Origin: Odiellus spinosus | Lineage: Eukaryota; Arthropoda; Arachnida; Opiliones; Phalangiidae | Length of the DNA stretch: 64,000 nucleotides | Direction: 5' to 3' | NCBI GenBank assembly: GCA_963920705.1 | Contig: CAWUCO010000090.1 | Location: forward strand, 372,001 to 436,000 | In this document: positions 1 to 10,658 of the stretch, piece after piece | Layout: the number at the start of each line of letters is the position of its first letter | How positions within the stretch are numbered: the first letter of the stretch is position 1 | The notes under the pieces: model-generated | Seen by the model: only the letters and a program-made list of their open reading frames with translations | Told to the model about the DNA's origin: nothing | The model's database searches: none | Translations under genes and position numbers: made by a program

Positions 1-129
1 AAAACGCTTAAAAATCCAAGATTATTGGATTCAAATGGACACAAAACTTTTGATTTTTAAGCGATTTAGACAAAATTAAGACCACTCGAAAGAGCAAATA
101 TTGGTCTATCTGAAAATCAAGAGTTTTGG

Positions 130-147
130 AAAATCCGTTGAAAAACA
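130..147 (+). repeat. 18-bp module-boundary inverted repeat, left copy (representative)
   Basis: The sequence aaaatccgttgaaaaaca marks the left edge of this K module and overlaps the last 5 bases of the preceding L. The same 18 bp, or a one-base variant, recurs in alternating orientation at every K/L junction, so more than 300 copies lie in the window. Both K and L are thus segments flanked by identical inverted repeats, the arrangement that allows a segment to be flipped by recombination. Variants seen include ccgttaaaaaaca (10139), cagttgaaaaaca (19373, 30451, 33512), ttcgttgaaaaac (53036, 53802), ccattgaaaaaca (19756) and cctttgaaaaaca (22818, 56100). Confidence 0.9.
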
Positions 148-271
148 TGGAAAATATGGACAATTCAAAAAACATCTAATATCAAAAAGCGAATTTTGAA
201 AATCTGAAATTTGACTATTTTGATATTCTATGATTTCTTGAATTGGCCATATTTTTCTTGTTTTTCAACGG
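135..271 (+). repeat. Reference K module (K+), degenerate palindrome
   Basis: First complete K module and the reference for the + orientation. It begins ccgttgaaaaaca and ends tgtttttcaacgg, a perfect 13-bp terminal inverted repeat. The left half (A end) continues tggaaaatatggac. The right half, read on the other strand (B end), continues agaaaaatatggcc, so the two ends can be told apart. Further in, aatatcaaaa (178-187) pairs with ttttgatatt (218-227). The whole module is therefore an imperfect hairpin with arms of about 60 nt around an asymmetric centre (gaattttgaaaatctg). Nearly all complete copies are 137 bp; six of 136 bp (2815, 20139, 30834, 33895, 40780, 41545) each carry one single-base deletion. 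Confidence 0.93.
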
Positions 272-276
272 ATTTT
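259..276 (-). repeat. 18-bp module-boundary inverted repeat, right copy (representative)
   Basis: The sequence tgtttttcaacggatttt is the exact reverse complement of the 18 bp at 130-147 and closes the K module. Variants at this side in other copies include tttttcaactgatttt (40534, 41298, 42063), ttttaacgg with one base lost (40915, 41680), ttttagacgg (23720) and caacgggtttt (9509, 16445). Confidence 0.9.
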
Positions 277-517
277 CCAAAACTATTGTTTTTTAGATAG
301 ACCAAAATTTGGTCTTTCGAGTGGTCTTAATTTTGTCTAAATCGCTTAAAATTCAAAAGTTTTGTGTCCATTTGAATCCAATAATCTTGGATTTTTAAGC
401 GTTTTTGCTTAATTTTAACCAATTTTATATTTGTCACAATTTTGCAATTTAGACAAAACCAAAGTCATTCGAAAGAGCAATTAATGGACAGTCTAAATAA
501 TAAGAGTTTTCAAAAAT
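272..517 (+). repeat. Reference L module (L+), linker with homologous inverted arms
   Basis: First complete L module, 246 bp, joining K+ at 135 to K- at 518. It starts with the G arm (attttccaaaac, then gatagacc and gagtggtc) and ends with the C arm (aagtcattcgaaagagc, then aatggacagtc and gagttttcaaaaat). Read on the opposite strand, the C arm aligns along about 75 bp with the G arm (ttcgagtggtc against ttcgaatgac, ttttgtctaaatcgc against ttttgtctaaattgc). L is therefore an old inverted duplication with a unique middle of about 95 bp. Most copies are 246 bp. Variants are 245 or 247 bp from single-base indels, 233 bp (27168, 27921), 227 bp (13340), 307 bp (14470) and 87-bp truncations (48189, 51447). 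Confidence 0.92.
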
Positions 518-770
518 CCGTTGAAAAACAAGAAAAATATGGCCAATTCAAGAAATCATAGAATATCAAAATAGTCAAATTTCAGATTTTCAAAATTCGC
601 TTTTTGATATTAGATGTTTTTTGAATTGTCCATATTTTCCATGTTTTTCAACGGATTTTTGAAAACTCTTATTATTTAAACTGTCCATTAATTGCTCTTT
701 CGAATGACTTTGGTTTTGTCTAAATTGCAAAATTGTGACAAATATAAAATTGGTTAAAATTAAGCAAAAA

Positions 771-829
771 CGCTTAAAAATCCAAGATTATTGGATTCAA
801 ATGGACACAAAACTTTTGATTTTTAAGCG
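771..829. repeat. Central hairpin of the L module (representative)
   Basis: In the middle of L, cgcttaaaaatc (771-782) is perfectly inverted as gatttttaagcg (818-829), a 12-bp stem around a 35-nt loop. Overlapping it is a tighter hairpin, aatccaa (779-785) with ttggatt (791-797) around a 5-nt loop. The long stem is intact in L copies of the 'gatttttaagcg' haplotype. It has one mismatch in copies carrying 'gaattttaagcg', which mostly lie beside K B ends. The short hairpin is nearly invariant; the disrupted copies I noticed have aaattcaag (45126, 47040, 50298) or aaatctaag (47423, 48384, 50681, 51642). Confidence 0.75.
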
Positions 830-857
830 ATTTAGACAAAATTAAGACCACTCGAAA

Positions 858-872
858 GACCAAATTTTGGTC
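858..872. repeat. 15-bp palindrome of the L G arm, gacc/ggtc form (representative)
   Basis: gaccaaattttggtc is a dyad with 7-bp half-sites around one base. It occurs in the G arm of many L modules. The alternative allele gagcaaatattgctc (for example 2007-2021) keeps the symmetry with different outer bases, and a third allele, gagcaaatattggtc, breaks it. The repeated dyad could be a protein-binding site or simply a relic of the palindromic ancestry of L; the sequence cannot distinguish these. Confidence 0.7.
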
Positions 873-3800
873 TATCTAAAAAACAAGAGTTTTGGAAAAT
901 CCGTTGAAAAACATGGAAAATATGGACAATTCAAAAAACATCTAATATCAAAAAGCGAATTTTGAAAATCTGAAATTTGACTATTTTGATATTCTATGAT
1001 TTCTTGAATTGGCCATATTTTTCTTGTTTTTCAACGGATTTTTGAAAACTCTTATTATTTAGACTATCCATTAATTGCTCTTTTGAATGACTTTGGTTTT
1101 GTCTAAATTGCAAAATTGTGACAAATATAAAATTGGTTAAAATTAAGCAAAAACGCTTAAAAATCCAAGATTATTGGATTCAAATGGACACAAAACTTTT
1201 GAATTTTAAGCGATTTAGACAAAATTAAGACCACTCGAAAGACCAAATTTTGGTCTATCTAAAAAACAATAGTTTTGGAAAATCCGTTGAAAAACAAGAA
1301 AAATATGGCCAATTCTAGAAATCATACAATATCAAAATAGCCAAATTTCAGATTTTAAAAATTCGCTTTTTGATATTAGATGTTTTTTGAATTGTCCATA
1401 TTTTCCATGTTTTTCAACGGATTTTCCAAAACTCTTGATTTTCAGATAGACCAATATTTGCTCTTTCGAGTGGTCTTATTTTTGTCTAAATCGCTTAAAA
1501 ATCAAAAGTTTTGTGTCCATTTGAATCCAATAATCTTGGATTTTTAAGCGTTTTTGCTTAATTTTAACCAATTTTATATTTGTCACAATTTTGCAATTTA
1601 GACAAAACCAAAGTCATTCGAAAGAGCAATTAATGGACAGTCTAAATAATAAGAGTTTTCAAAAATCCGTTGAAAAACAAGAAAAATATGGCCAATTCAA
1701 GAAATCATAGAATATCAAAATAGTCAAATTTCAGATTTTCAAAATTCGCTTTTTGATATTAGATGTTTTTTGAATTGTCCATATTTTCCATGTTTTTCAA
1801 CGGATTTTTGAAAACTCTTATTATTTAAACTGTCCATTAATTGCTCTTTCGAATGACTTTGGTTTTGTCTAAATTGCAAAATTGTGACAAATATAAAATT
1901 GGTTAAAATTAAGCAAAAACTCTTAAAAATCCAAGATTATTGGATTCAAATGGACACAAAACTTTTGATTTTTAAGCGATTTAGACAAAATTAAGACCAC
2001 TCGAAAGAGCAAATATTGCTCTATCTAAAAAACAAGAGTTTTGGAAAATCCGTTGAAAAACATGGAAAATATGGACAATTCAAAAAACATCTAATATCAA
2101 AAAGCGAATTTTGAAAATCTGAAATTTGACTATTTTGATATTCTATGATTTCTTGAATTGGCCATATTTTTCTTGTTTTTCAACGGATTTTTGAAAACTC
2201 TTATTATTTAGACTGTCCATTAATTGCTCTTTAGAATGACTTTGGTTTTGTCTAAATTGCAAAATTGTGACAAATATAAAATTGGTTAAAATTAAGCAAA
2301 AACGCTTAAAAATCCAAGATTATTGGATTCAAATGGACACAAAACTTTTGATTTTTAAGCGATTTAGACAAAATTAGACCACTCGAAAGACCAAATTTTG
2401 GTCTATCTAAAAAACAAGAGTTTTGGAAAATCCGTTGAAAAACATGGAAAATATGGACAATTCAAAAAACATCTAATATCAAAAAGCGAATTTTGAAAAT
2501 CTGAAATTTGACTATTTTGATATTCTATGATTTCTTGAATTGGCCATATTTTTCTTGTTTTTCAACGGATTTTTGAAAACTCTTATTATTTAGACTATCC
2601 ATTAATTGCTCTTTTGAATGACTTTGGTTTTGTCTAAATTGCAAAATTGTGACAAATATAAAATTGGTTAAAATTAAGCAAAAACGCTTAAAAATCCAAG
2701 ATTATTGGATTCAAATGGACACAAAACTTTTGAATTTTAAGCGATTTAGACAAAATTAAGACCACTCGAAAGACCAAATTTTGGTCTATCTAAAAAACAA
2801 TAGTTTTGGAAAATCCGTTGAAAAACAAGAAAAATATGGCCAATTCTAGAAATCATACAATATCAAAATAGTCAAATTTCAGATTTTAAAAATTCGCTTT
2901 TTGATATTAGATTTTTTTGAATTGTCCATATTTTCCATGTTTTTCAACGGATTTTTGAAAACTCTTATTATTTAAACTGTCCATTAATTGCTCTTTCGAA
3001 TGACTTTGGTTTTGTCTAAATTGCAAAATTGTGACAAATATAAAATTGGTTAAAATTAAGCAAAAACGCTTAAAAATCCAAGATTATTGGATTCAAATGG
3101 ACACAAAACTTTTGAATTTTAAGCGATTTAGACAAAATTAAGACCACTCGAAAGAGCAAATATTGGTCTATCTAAAAAACAAGAGTTTTATAAAATCCGT
3201 TGAAAAACATGGAAAATATGGACAATTCAAAAAACATCTAATATCAAAAAGCGAATTTTTAAAATCTGAAATTTGACTATTTTGATATTGTATGATTTCT
3301 TGAATTGGCCATATTTTTCTTGTTTTTCAACGGATTTTCCAAAACTATTGTTTTTTAGATAGATCAAAATTTGGTCTTTCGAGTGGTCTTAATTTTGTCT
3401 AAATCGCTTAAAATTCAAAAGTTTTGTGTCCATTTGAATCCAATAATCTTGGATTTTTAAGCGTTTTTGCTTAATTTTAACCAATTTTATATTTGTCACA
3501 ATTTTGCAATTTAGACAAAACCAAAGTCATTCGAAAGAGCAATTAATGGACAGTCTAAATAATAAGAGTTTTCAAAAATCCGTTGAAAAACAAGAAAAAT
3601 ATGGCCAATTCAAGAAATCATAGAATATCAAAATAGTCAAATTTCAGATTTTCAAAATTCGCTTTTTGATATTAGATGTTTTTTGAATTGTCCAAATTTT
3701 CCATGTTTTTCAACGGATTTTCCAAAACTCTTGTTTTTTAGATAGACCAAAATTTGGTCTTTCGAGTGGTCTTAATTTTGTCTAAATCGCTTAAAAATCA

Positions 3801-3962
3801 AAAGTTTTGTGTCCATTTGAATCCAATAATCTTGGATTTTTAAGCGTTTTTGCTTAATTTTAACCAATTTTATATTTGTGACAATTTTGCAATTTAGACA
3901 AAACCAAAGTCATTCGAAAGAGCAATTAATGGACAGTTTAAATAATAAGAGTTTTCAAAAAT

Positions 3963-6307
3963 CCGTTGAAAAACATGGAAAATATGGAAAATTCAAAAAA
4001 CATCTAATATCAAAAAGCGAATTTTGAAAATCTGAAATTTGACTATTTTGATATTCTATGATTTCTTGAATTGGCCATATTTTTCTTGTTTTTCAACGGA
4101 TTTTTGAAAACTCTTATTATTTAGACTGTCCATTAATTGCTCTTTCGAATGACTTTGGTTTTGTCTAAATTGCAAAATTGTGACAAATTTAAAATTGGTT
4201 AAAATTAAGCAAAAACGCTTAAAAATCCAAGATTATTGGATTCAAATGGACACAAAACTTTTGAATTTTAAGCGATTTAGACAAAATTAAGACCACTCGA
4301 AAGACCAAATTTTGGTCTATCTAAAAAACAATAGTTTTGGAAAATCCGTTGAAAAACAAGAAAAATATGGCCAATTCAAGAAATCATACAATATCAAAAT
4401 AGTCAAATTTCAGATTTTAAAAATTCGCTTTTTGATATTAGATGTTTTTTGAATTGTCCATATTTTCCATGTTTTTCAACGGATTTTCCAAAACTCTTGT
4501 TTTTTAGATAGACCAATATTTGCTCTTTCGAGTGGTCTTAATTTTGTCTAAATCGCTTAAAATTCAAAAGTTTTGTGTCCATTTGAATCCAATAATCTTG
4601 GATTTTTAAGCGTTTTTGCTTAATTTTAACCAATTTTATATTTGTCACAATTTTGCAATTTAAACAAAACCAAAGTCATTCGAAAGAGCAATTAATGGAC
4701 AGTCTAAATAATAAGAGTTTTCAAAAATCCGTTGAAAAACAAGAAAAATATGGCCAATTCAAGAAATCATAGAATATCAAAATAGTCAAATTTCAGATTT
4801 TCAAAATTCGCTTTTTGATATTAGATGTTTTTTGAATTGTCCATATTTTCCATGTTTATCAACGGATTTTTGAAAACTCTTATTATTAAGACTGTCCATT
4901 AATTGCTCTTTCGAATGACTTTGTTTTTGTCTAGATTGCAAAATTGTGACATATATAAAATTGGTTAAAATTAAGCAAAAACGCTTAAAAATCCAAGATT
5001 ATTGGATTCAAATGGACACAAAACTTTTGAATTTTAAGTGATTTAGACAAAATTAAGACCACTCGAAAGACCAAATTTTGGTCTATCAAAAAAACAATAG
5101 TTTTGGAAAATCCGTTGAAAAACAAGAAAAATATGGCCAATTCAAGAAATCATAGAATATCAAAATAGTCAAATTTCAGATTTTCAAAATTCGCTTTTTG
5201 ATATTAGATGTTTTTTGAATTGTCCATATTTTCCATGTTTTTCAACGGATTTTCCAAAACTCTTGATTTTCAGATAGACCAATATTTGCTCTTTCGAGTG
5301 GTCTTAATTTTGTCTAAATCGCTTAAAAATCAAAAGTTTTGTGTCCATTTGAATCCAATAATCTTGGATTTTTAAGCGTTTTTGCTTAATTTTAACCAAT
5401 TTTATATTTGTCACAATTTTGCAATTTAGACAAAACCAAAGTCATTCGAAAGAGCAATTAATGGACAGTCTAAATAATAAGAGTTTTCAAAAATCCGTTG
5501 AAAAACATGGAAAATATGGACAATTCAAAAAACATCTAATATCAAAAAGCGAATTTTGAAAATCTGAAATTTGACTATTTTGATATTCTATGATTTCTTG
5601 AATTGGCCATATTTTTGTTGTTTTTCAACGGATTTTTGAAAACTCTTATTATTTAGACTGTCCATTAATTGCTCTTTCGAATGACTTTGGTTTTGTCTAA
5701 ATTGCAAAATTGTGACAAATATAAAATTGGTTAAAATTAAGCAAAAACGCTTAAAAATCCAAGATTATTGGATTCAAATGGACACCAAACTTTTGATTTT
5801 TAAGCGATTTAGACAAAATTAAGACCACTCGAAAGAGCAAATATTGGTCTATCTGAAAATCAAGAGTTTTGGAAAATCCGTTGAAAAACATAGAAAATAT
5901 GGACAATTCAAAAAACATCTAATATCAAAAAGCGAATTTTGAAAATCTGAAATTTGACTATTTTGATATTCTATGATTTCTTGAATTGGCCATATTTTTC
6001 TTGTTTTTCAACGGATTTTCCAAAACTATTGTGTTTTAGATAGACCAAAATTTGGTCTTTCGAGTGGTCTTAATTTTGTCTAAATCGCTTAAAATTCAAA
6101 AGTTTTGTGTCCATTTGAATCCAATAATCTTGGATTTTTAAGCGTTTTTGCTTAATTTTAACCAATTTTATATTTGTCACAATTTTGCAATTTAGACAAA
6201 ACCAAAGTCATTCGAAAGAGCAATTAATGGACAGTCTAAATAATAAGAGTTTTCAAAAATCCGTTGAAAAACAAGAAAAATATGGCCAATTCAAGAAATC
6301 ATAGAAT
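3963..6307. repeat. 2,345-bp higher-order repeat, copy 1
   Basis: Module string: K+ 3963, L- 4100, K- 4346, L+ 4483, K- 4729, L- 4866, K- 5112, L+ 5249, K+ 5495, L- 5632, K+ 5878, L+ 6015, and a K- truncated to 46 bp (6261-6306). Private markers shared with copy 2 are ggaaaattc in the first K, gacaaatttaaaa, gtctagattgc, gacatatataaaa, tttttgttg and acatagaaaat. The only differences I noticed are tttatcaacgg at about 4857-4865 against tttttcaacgg, one base in ctttctaatgac near 6490, and a 1-bp A insertion in copy 2. The duplication is therefore recent. Confidence 0.9.
6261..6307 (-). repeat. Truncated K module and duplication breakpoint
   Basis: This K- stops after 46 bp (...atcatagaa) and runs directly into the next K+, whose ccgttgaaaaacatgg begins at 6308. 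It is the only place in the window where two K modules abut with no L between them. The incoming flank of copy 1 ends aaaaat and the interrupted K- continues agaatatc, so both partners share aat at the joint. That is consistent with end joining or template switching at 3 bp of homology. The corresponding K- in copy 2 (8607) is complete, which fixes the direction of the event. Confidence 0.88.
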
Positions 6308-8653
6308 CCGTTGAAAAACATGGAAAATATGGAAAATTCAAAAAACATCTAATATCAAAAAGCGAATTTTGAAAATCTGAAATTTGACTATTTTGATATT
6401 CTATGATTTCTTGAATTGGCCATATTTTTCTTGTTTTTCAACGGATTTTTGAAAACTCTTATTATTTAGACTGTCCATTAATTGCTCTTTCTAATGACTT
6501 TGGTTTTGTCTAAATTGCAAAATTGTGACAAATTTAAAATTGGTTAAAATTAAGCAAAAACGCTTAAAAATCCAAGATTATTGGATTCAAATGGACACAA
6601 AACTTTTGAATTTTAAGCGATTTAGACAAAATTAAGACCACTCGAAAGACCAAATTTTGGTCTATCTAAAAAACAATAGTTTTGGAAAATCCGTTGAAAA
6701 ACAAGAAAAATATGGCCAATTCAAGAAATCATACAATATCAAAATAGTCAAATTTCAGATTTTAAAAATTCGCTTTTTGATATTAGATGTTTTTTGAATT
6801 GTCCATATTTTCCATGTTTTTCAACGGATTTTCCAAAACTCTTGTTTTTTAGATAGACCAATATTTGCTCTTTCGAGTGGTCTTAATTTTGTCTAAATCG
6901 CTTAAAATTCAAAAGTTTTGTGTCCATTTGAATCCAATAATCTTGGATTTTTAAGCGTTTTTGCTTAATTTTAACCAATTTTATATTTGTCACAATTTTG
7001 CAATTTAAACAAAACCAAAGTCATTCGAAAGAGCAATTAATGGACAGTCTAAATAATAAGAGTTTTCAAAAATCCGTTGAAAAACAAGAAAAATATGGCC
7101 AATTCAAGAAATCATAGAATATCAAAATAGTCAAATTTCAGATTTTCAAAATTCGCTTTTTGATATTAGATGTTTTTTGAATTGTCCATATTTTCCATGT
7201 TTTTCAACGGATTTTTGAAAACTCTTATTATTAAGACTGTCCATTAATTGCTCTTTCGAATGACTTTGTTTTTGTCTAGATTGCAAAATTGTGACATATA
7301 TAAAATTGGTTAAAATTAAGCAAAAACGCTTAAAAATCCAAGATTATTGGATTCAAATGGACACAAAACTTTTGAATTTTAAGTGATTTAGACAAAATTA
7401 AGACCACTCGAAAGACCAAATTTTGGTCTATCAAAAAAAACAATAGTTTTGGAAAATCCGTTGAAAAACAAGAAAAATATGGCCAATTCAAGAAATCATA
7501 GAATATCAAAATAGTCAAATTTCAGATTTTCAAAATTCGCTTTTTGATATTAGATGTTTTTTGAATTGTCCATATTTTCCATGTTTTTCAACGGATTTTC
7601 CAAAACTCTTGATTTTCAGATAGACCAATATTTGCTCTTTCGAGTGGTCTTAATTTTGTCTAAATCGCTTAAAAATCAAAAGTTTTGTGTCCATTTGAAT
7701 CCAATAATCTTGGATTTTTAAGCGTTTTTGCTTAATTTTAACCAATTTTATATTTGTCACAATTTTGCAATTTAGACAAAACCAAAGTCATTCGAAAGAG
7801 CAATTAATGGACAGTCTAAATAATAAGAGTTTTCAAAAATCCGTTGAAAAACATGGAAAATATGGACAATTCAAAAAACATCTAATATCAAAAAGCGAAT
7901 TTTGAAAATCTGAAATTTGACTATTTTGATATTCTATGATTTCTTGAATTGGCCATATTTTTGTTGTTTTTCAACGGATTTTTGAAAACTCTTATTATTT
8001 AGACTGTCCATTAATTGCTCTTTCGAATGACTTTGGTTTTGTCTAAATTGCAAAATTGTGACAAATATAAAATTGGTTAAAATTAAGCAAAAACGCTTAA
8101 AAATCCAAGATTATTGGATTCAAATGGACACCAAACTTTTGATTTTTAAGCGATTTAGACAAAATTAAGACCACTCGAAAGAGCAAATATTGGTCTATCT
8201 GAAAATCAAGAGTTTTGGAAAATCCGTTGAAAAACATAGAAAATATGGACAATTCAAAAAACATCTAATATCAAAAAGCGAATTTTGAAAATCTGAAATT
8301 TGACTATTTTGATATTCTATGATTTCTTGAATTGGCCATATTTTTCTTGTTTTTCAACGGATTTTCCAAAACTATTGTGTTTTAGATAGACCAAAATTTG
8401 GTCTTTCGAGTGGTCTTAATTTTGTCTAAATCGCTTAAAATTCAAAAGTTTTGTGTCCATTTGAATCCAATAATCTTGGATTTTTAAGCGTTTTTGCTTA
8501 ATTTTAACCAATTTTATATTTGTCACAATTTTGCAATTTAGACAAAACCAAAGTCATTCGAAAGAGCAATTAATGGACAGTCTAAATAATAAGAGTTTTC
8601 AAAAATCCGTTGAAAAACAAGAAAAATATGGCCAATTCAAGAAATCATAGAAT
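6308..8653. repeat. 2,345-bp higher-order repeat, copy 2
   Basis: Module string identical to copy 1: K+ 6308, L- 6445, K- 6691, L+ 6828, K- 7074, L- 7211, K- 7458, L+ 7595, K+ 7841, L- 7978, K+ 8224, L+ 8361, and the first 47 bp of K- 8607. It is one base longer because of an extra A in the run beginning near 7432 (L- 7211 is 247 bp). After 8653 the K- continues normally, so the array here is the ancestral right-hand flank. Confidence 0.9.
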
Positions 8654-10658
8654 ATCAAAATAGTCAAATTTCAGATTTTAAAAATTCGCTTTTTGATATT
8701 AGATGTTTTTTGAATTGTCCATATTTTCCATGTTTTTCAACGGATTTTCCAAAACTCTTGTTTTTTAGATAGACCAATATTTGCTCTTTCGAGTGGTCTT
8801 AATTTTGTCTAAATCGCTTAAAATTCAAAAGTTTTGTGTCCATTTGAATCCAATAATCTTGGATTTTTAAGCGTTTTTGCTTAATTTTAACCAATTTTAT
8901 ATTTGTCACAATTTTGCAATTTAGACAAAACCAAAGTCATTCGAAAGAGCAATTAATGGACAGTCTAAATAATAAGAGTTTTCAAAAATCCGTTGAAAAA
9001 CAAGAAAAATGTGGACAATTCAAGAAATCATAGAATATCAAAATAGTCAAATTTCAGATTTTCAAAATTCGCTTTTTGATATTAGATGTTTTTTGAATTG
9101 GCCATATTTTTCTTGTTTTTCAACGGATTTTTGAAAACTCTTATTATTAAGACTGTCCATTAATTGCTCTTTCGAATGACTTTGTTTTTGTCTAAATTGC
9201 AAAATTGTGACAAATATAAAATTGGTTAAAATTAAGCAAAAACGCTTAAAAATCCAAGATTATTGGATTCAAATGGACACAAAACTTTTGATTTTTAAGC
9301 GATTTAGACAAAATTAAGACCACTCGAAAGACCAAATTTTGGTCTATCTAAAAAACAAGAGTTTTGGAAAATCCGTTGAAAAACATGGAAAATATGGACA
9401 ATTCAAAAAACATCTAATATCAAAAAGCGAATTTTGAAAATCTGAAATTTGACTATTTTGATATTCTATGATTTCTTGAATTGGCCATATTTTTCTTGTT
9501 TTTCAACGGGTTTTTGAAAATTCTTATTATTTAGACTGTCCATTTATTGCTCTTTCGAATGAATTTGGTTTTGTCTAAATTGCAAAATTGTGACAAATAT
9601 AAAATTGGTTAAAATTAAGCAAAAACGCTTAAAAATCCAAGATTATTGGATTCAAATGGACACAAAACTTTTGAATTTTAAGCGATTTAGACAAAATTAA
9701 GACCACTCGAAAGACCAAATTTTGGTCTATCTAAAAAACAATAGTTTTGGAAAATCCGTTGAAAAACAAGAAAAATATGGCCAATTCAAGAAATCATACA
9801 ATATCAAAATAGTCAAATTTCAGATTTTAAAAATTCGCTTTTTGATATTAGATGTTTTTTGAATTGTCCATATTTTCCATGTTTTTCAACGGATTTTCCA
9901 AAACTCTTGTTTTTTAGATAGACCAATATTTGCTCTTTCGAGTGGTCTTAATTTTGTCTAAATCGCTTAAAATTCAAAAGTTTTGTGTCCATTTGAATCC
10001 AATAATCTTGGATTTTTAAGCGTTTTTGCTTAATTTTAACCAATTTTATATTTGTCACAATTTTGCAATTTAGACAAAACCAAAGTCATTGGAAAGAGCA
10101 ATTAATGGACAGTCTAAATAATAAGAGTTTTCAAAAATCCGTTAAAAAACAAGAAAAATGTGGACAATTCAAGAAATCATAGAATATCAAAATAGTCAAA
10201 TTTCAGATTTTCAAAATTCGCTTTTTGATATTAGATGTTTTTTGAATTGACCATATTTTTCTTGTTTTTCAACGGATTTTTGAAAACTCTTATTATTAAG
10301 ACTGTCCATTAATTGCTCTTTCGAATGACTTTGTTTTTGTCTAAATTGCAAAATTGTGACAAATATAAAATTGGTTAAAATTAAGCAAAAACGCTTAAAA
10401 ATCCAAGATTATTGGATTCAAATGGACACAAAACTTTTGATTTTTAAGCGATTTAGACAAAATTAAGACCACTTGAAAGAGCAAATATTGGTCTATCTGA
10501 AAATCAAGAGTTTTGGAAAATCCGTTGAAAAACATGCAAAATATGGACAATTCAAAAAACATCTAATATCAAAAAGCGAATTTTGAAAATCTGAAATTTG
10601 ACTATTTTGATATTCTATGATTTCTTGAATTGGCCATATTTTTCTTGTTTTTCAACGG
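7458..10658. repeat. 3.2-kb macro-palindrome of module orientations
   Basis: Centred on K- 8990-9126, itself a K with two B-type ends, the orientation string is mirror-symmetric from K- 7458 to the end of K+ 10522: K- L+ K+ L- K+ L+ K- L+ [K] L- K+ L- K- L+ K- L- K+. The centre of the interval (9058) coincides with the centre of that K module. Confidence 0.75.

Larger units (their letters stand above)
1..3962. repeat. Array block 1: ten K modules, mixed orientations
   Basis: K modules start at 135(+), 518(-), 901(+), 1284(-), 1667(-), 2050(+), 2432(+), 2815(-), 3197(+) and 3580(-). The linkers are: before the first K a partial L-, then +, -, -, +, -, -, -, -, +, +. The window opens inside an L- module. 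Parts of about 770-1410 and 2300-2930 share uncommon variants (gactatcc, cttttgaatgac, ttctagaaatcatac), so K+ 901 to K- 1284 and K+ 2432 to K- 2815 look like duplicates 1,531 bp apart. No other feature is visible in this block. Confidence 0.9.

Noticed and set aside
130..276. Terminal inverted repeats of a small transposon (MITE)
   Set aside because: The 13-18-bp inverted repeats bound both K and L with no target-site duplications, no solitary copies and no non-repeat flank anywhere in the window. A transposon ancestry is possible but nothing here shows it.
771..829. Rho-independent terminators or riboswitch-like hairpins
   Set aside because: The hairpins are A+T-rich, occur in every L on both strands, and have no associated genes. 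They reflect the palindromic nature of the satellite.
6261..6444. Direct K-K contact as a new module type
   Set aside because: It is explained by the breakpoint of the 2,345-bp duplication; the equivalent K- at 8607 is complete and followed by L.
7330..7518. Open frame of 62 codons on the - strand
   Set aside because: It starts at TTG, lies across an ordinary L-/K- pair and stays open only because of the single extra A near 7432 that is absent from the duplicate at 5089. The hydrophobic look comes from the T-rich strand. No ribosome-binding or conservation argument supports it.
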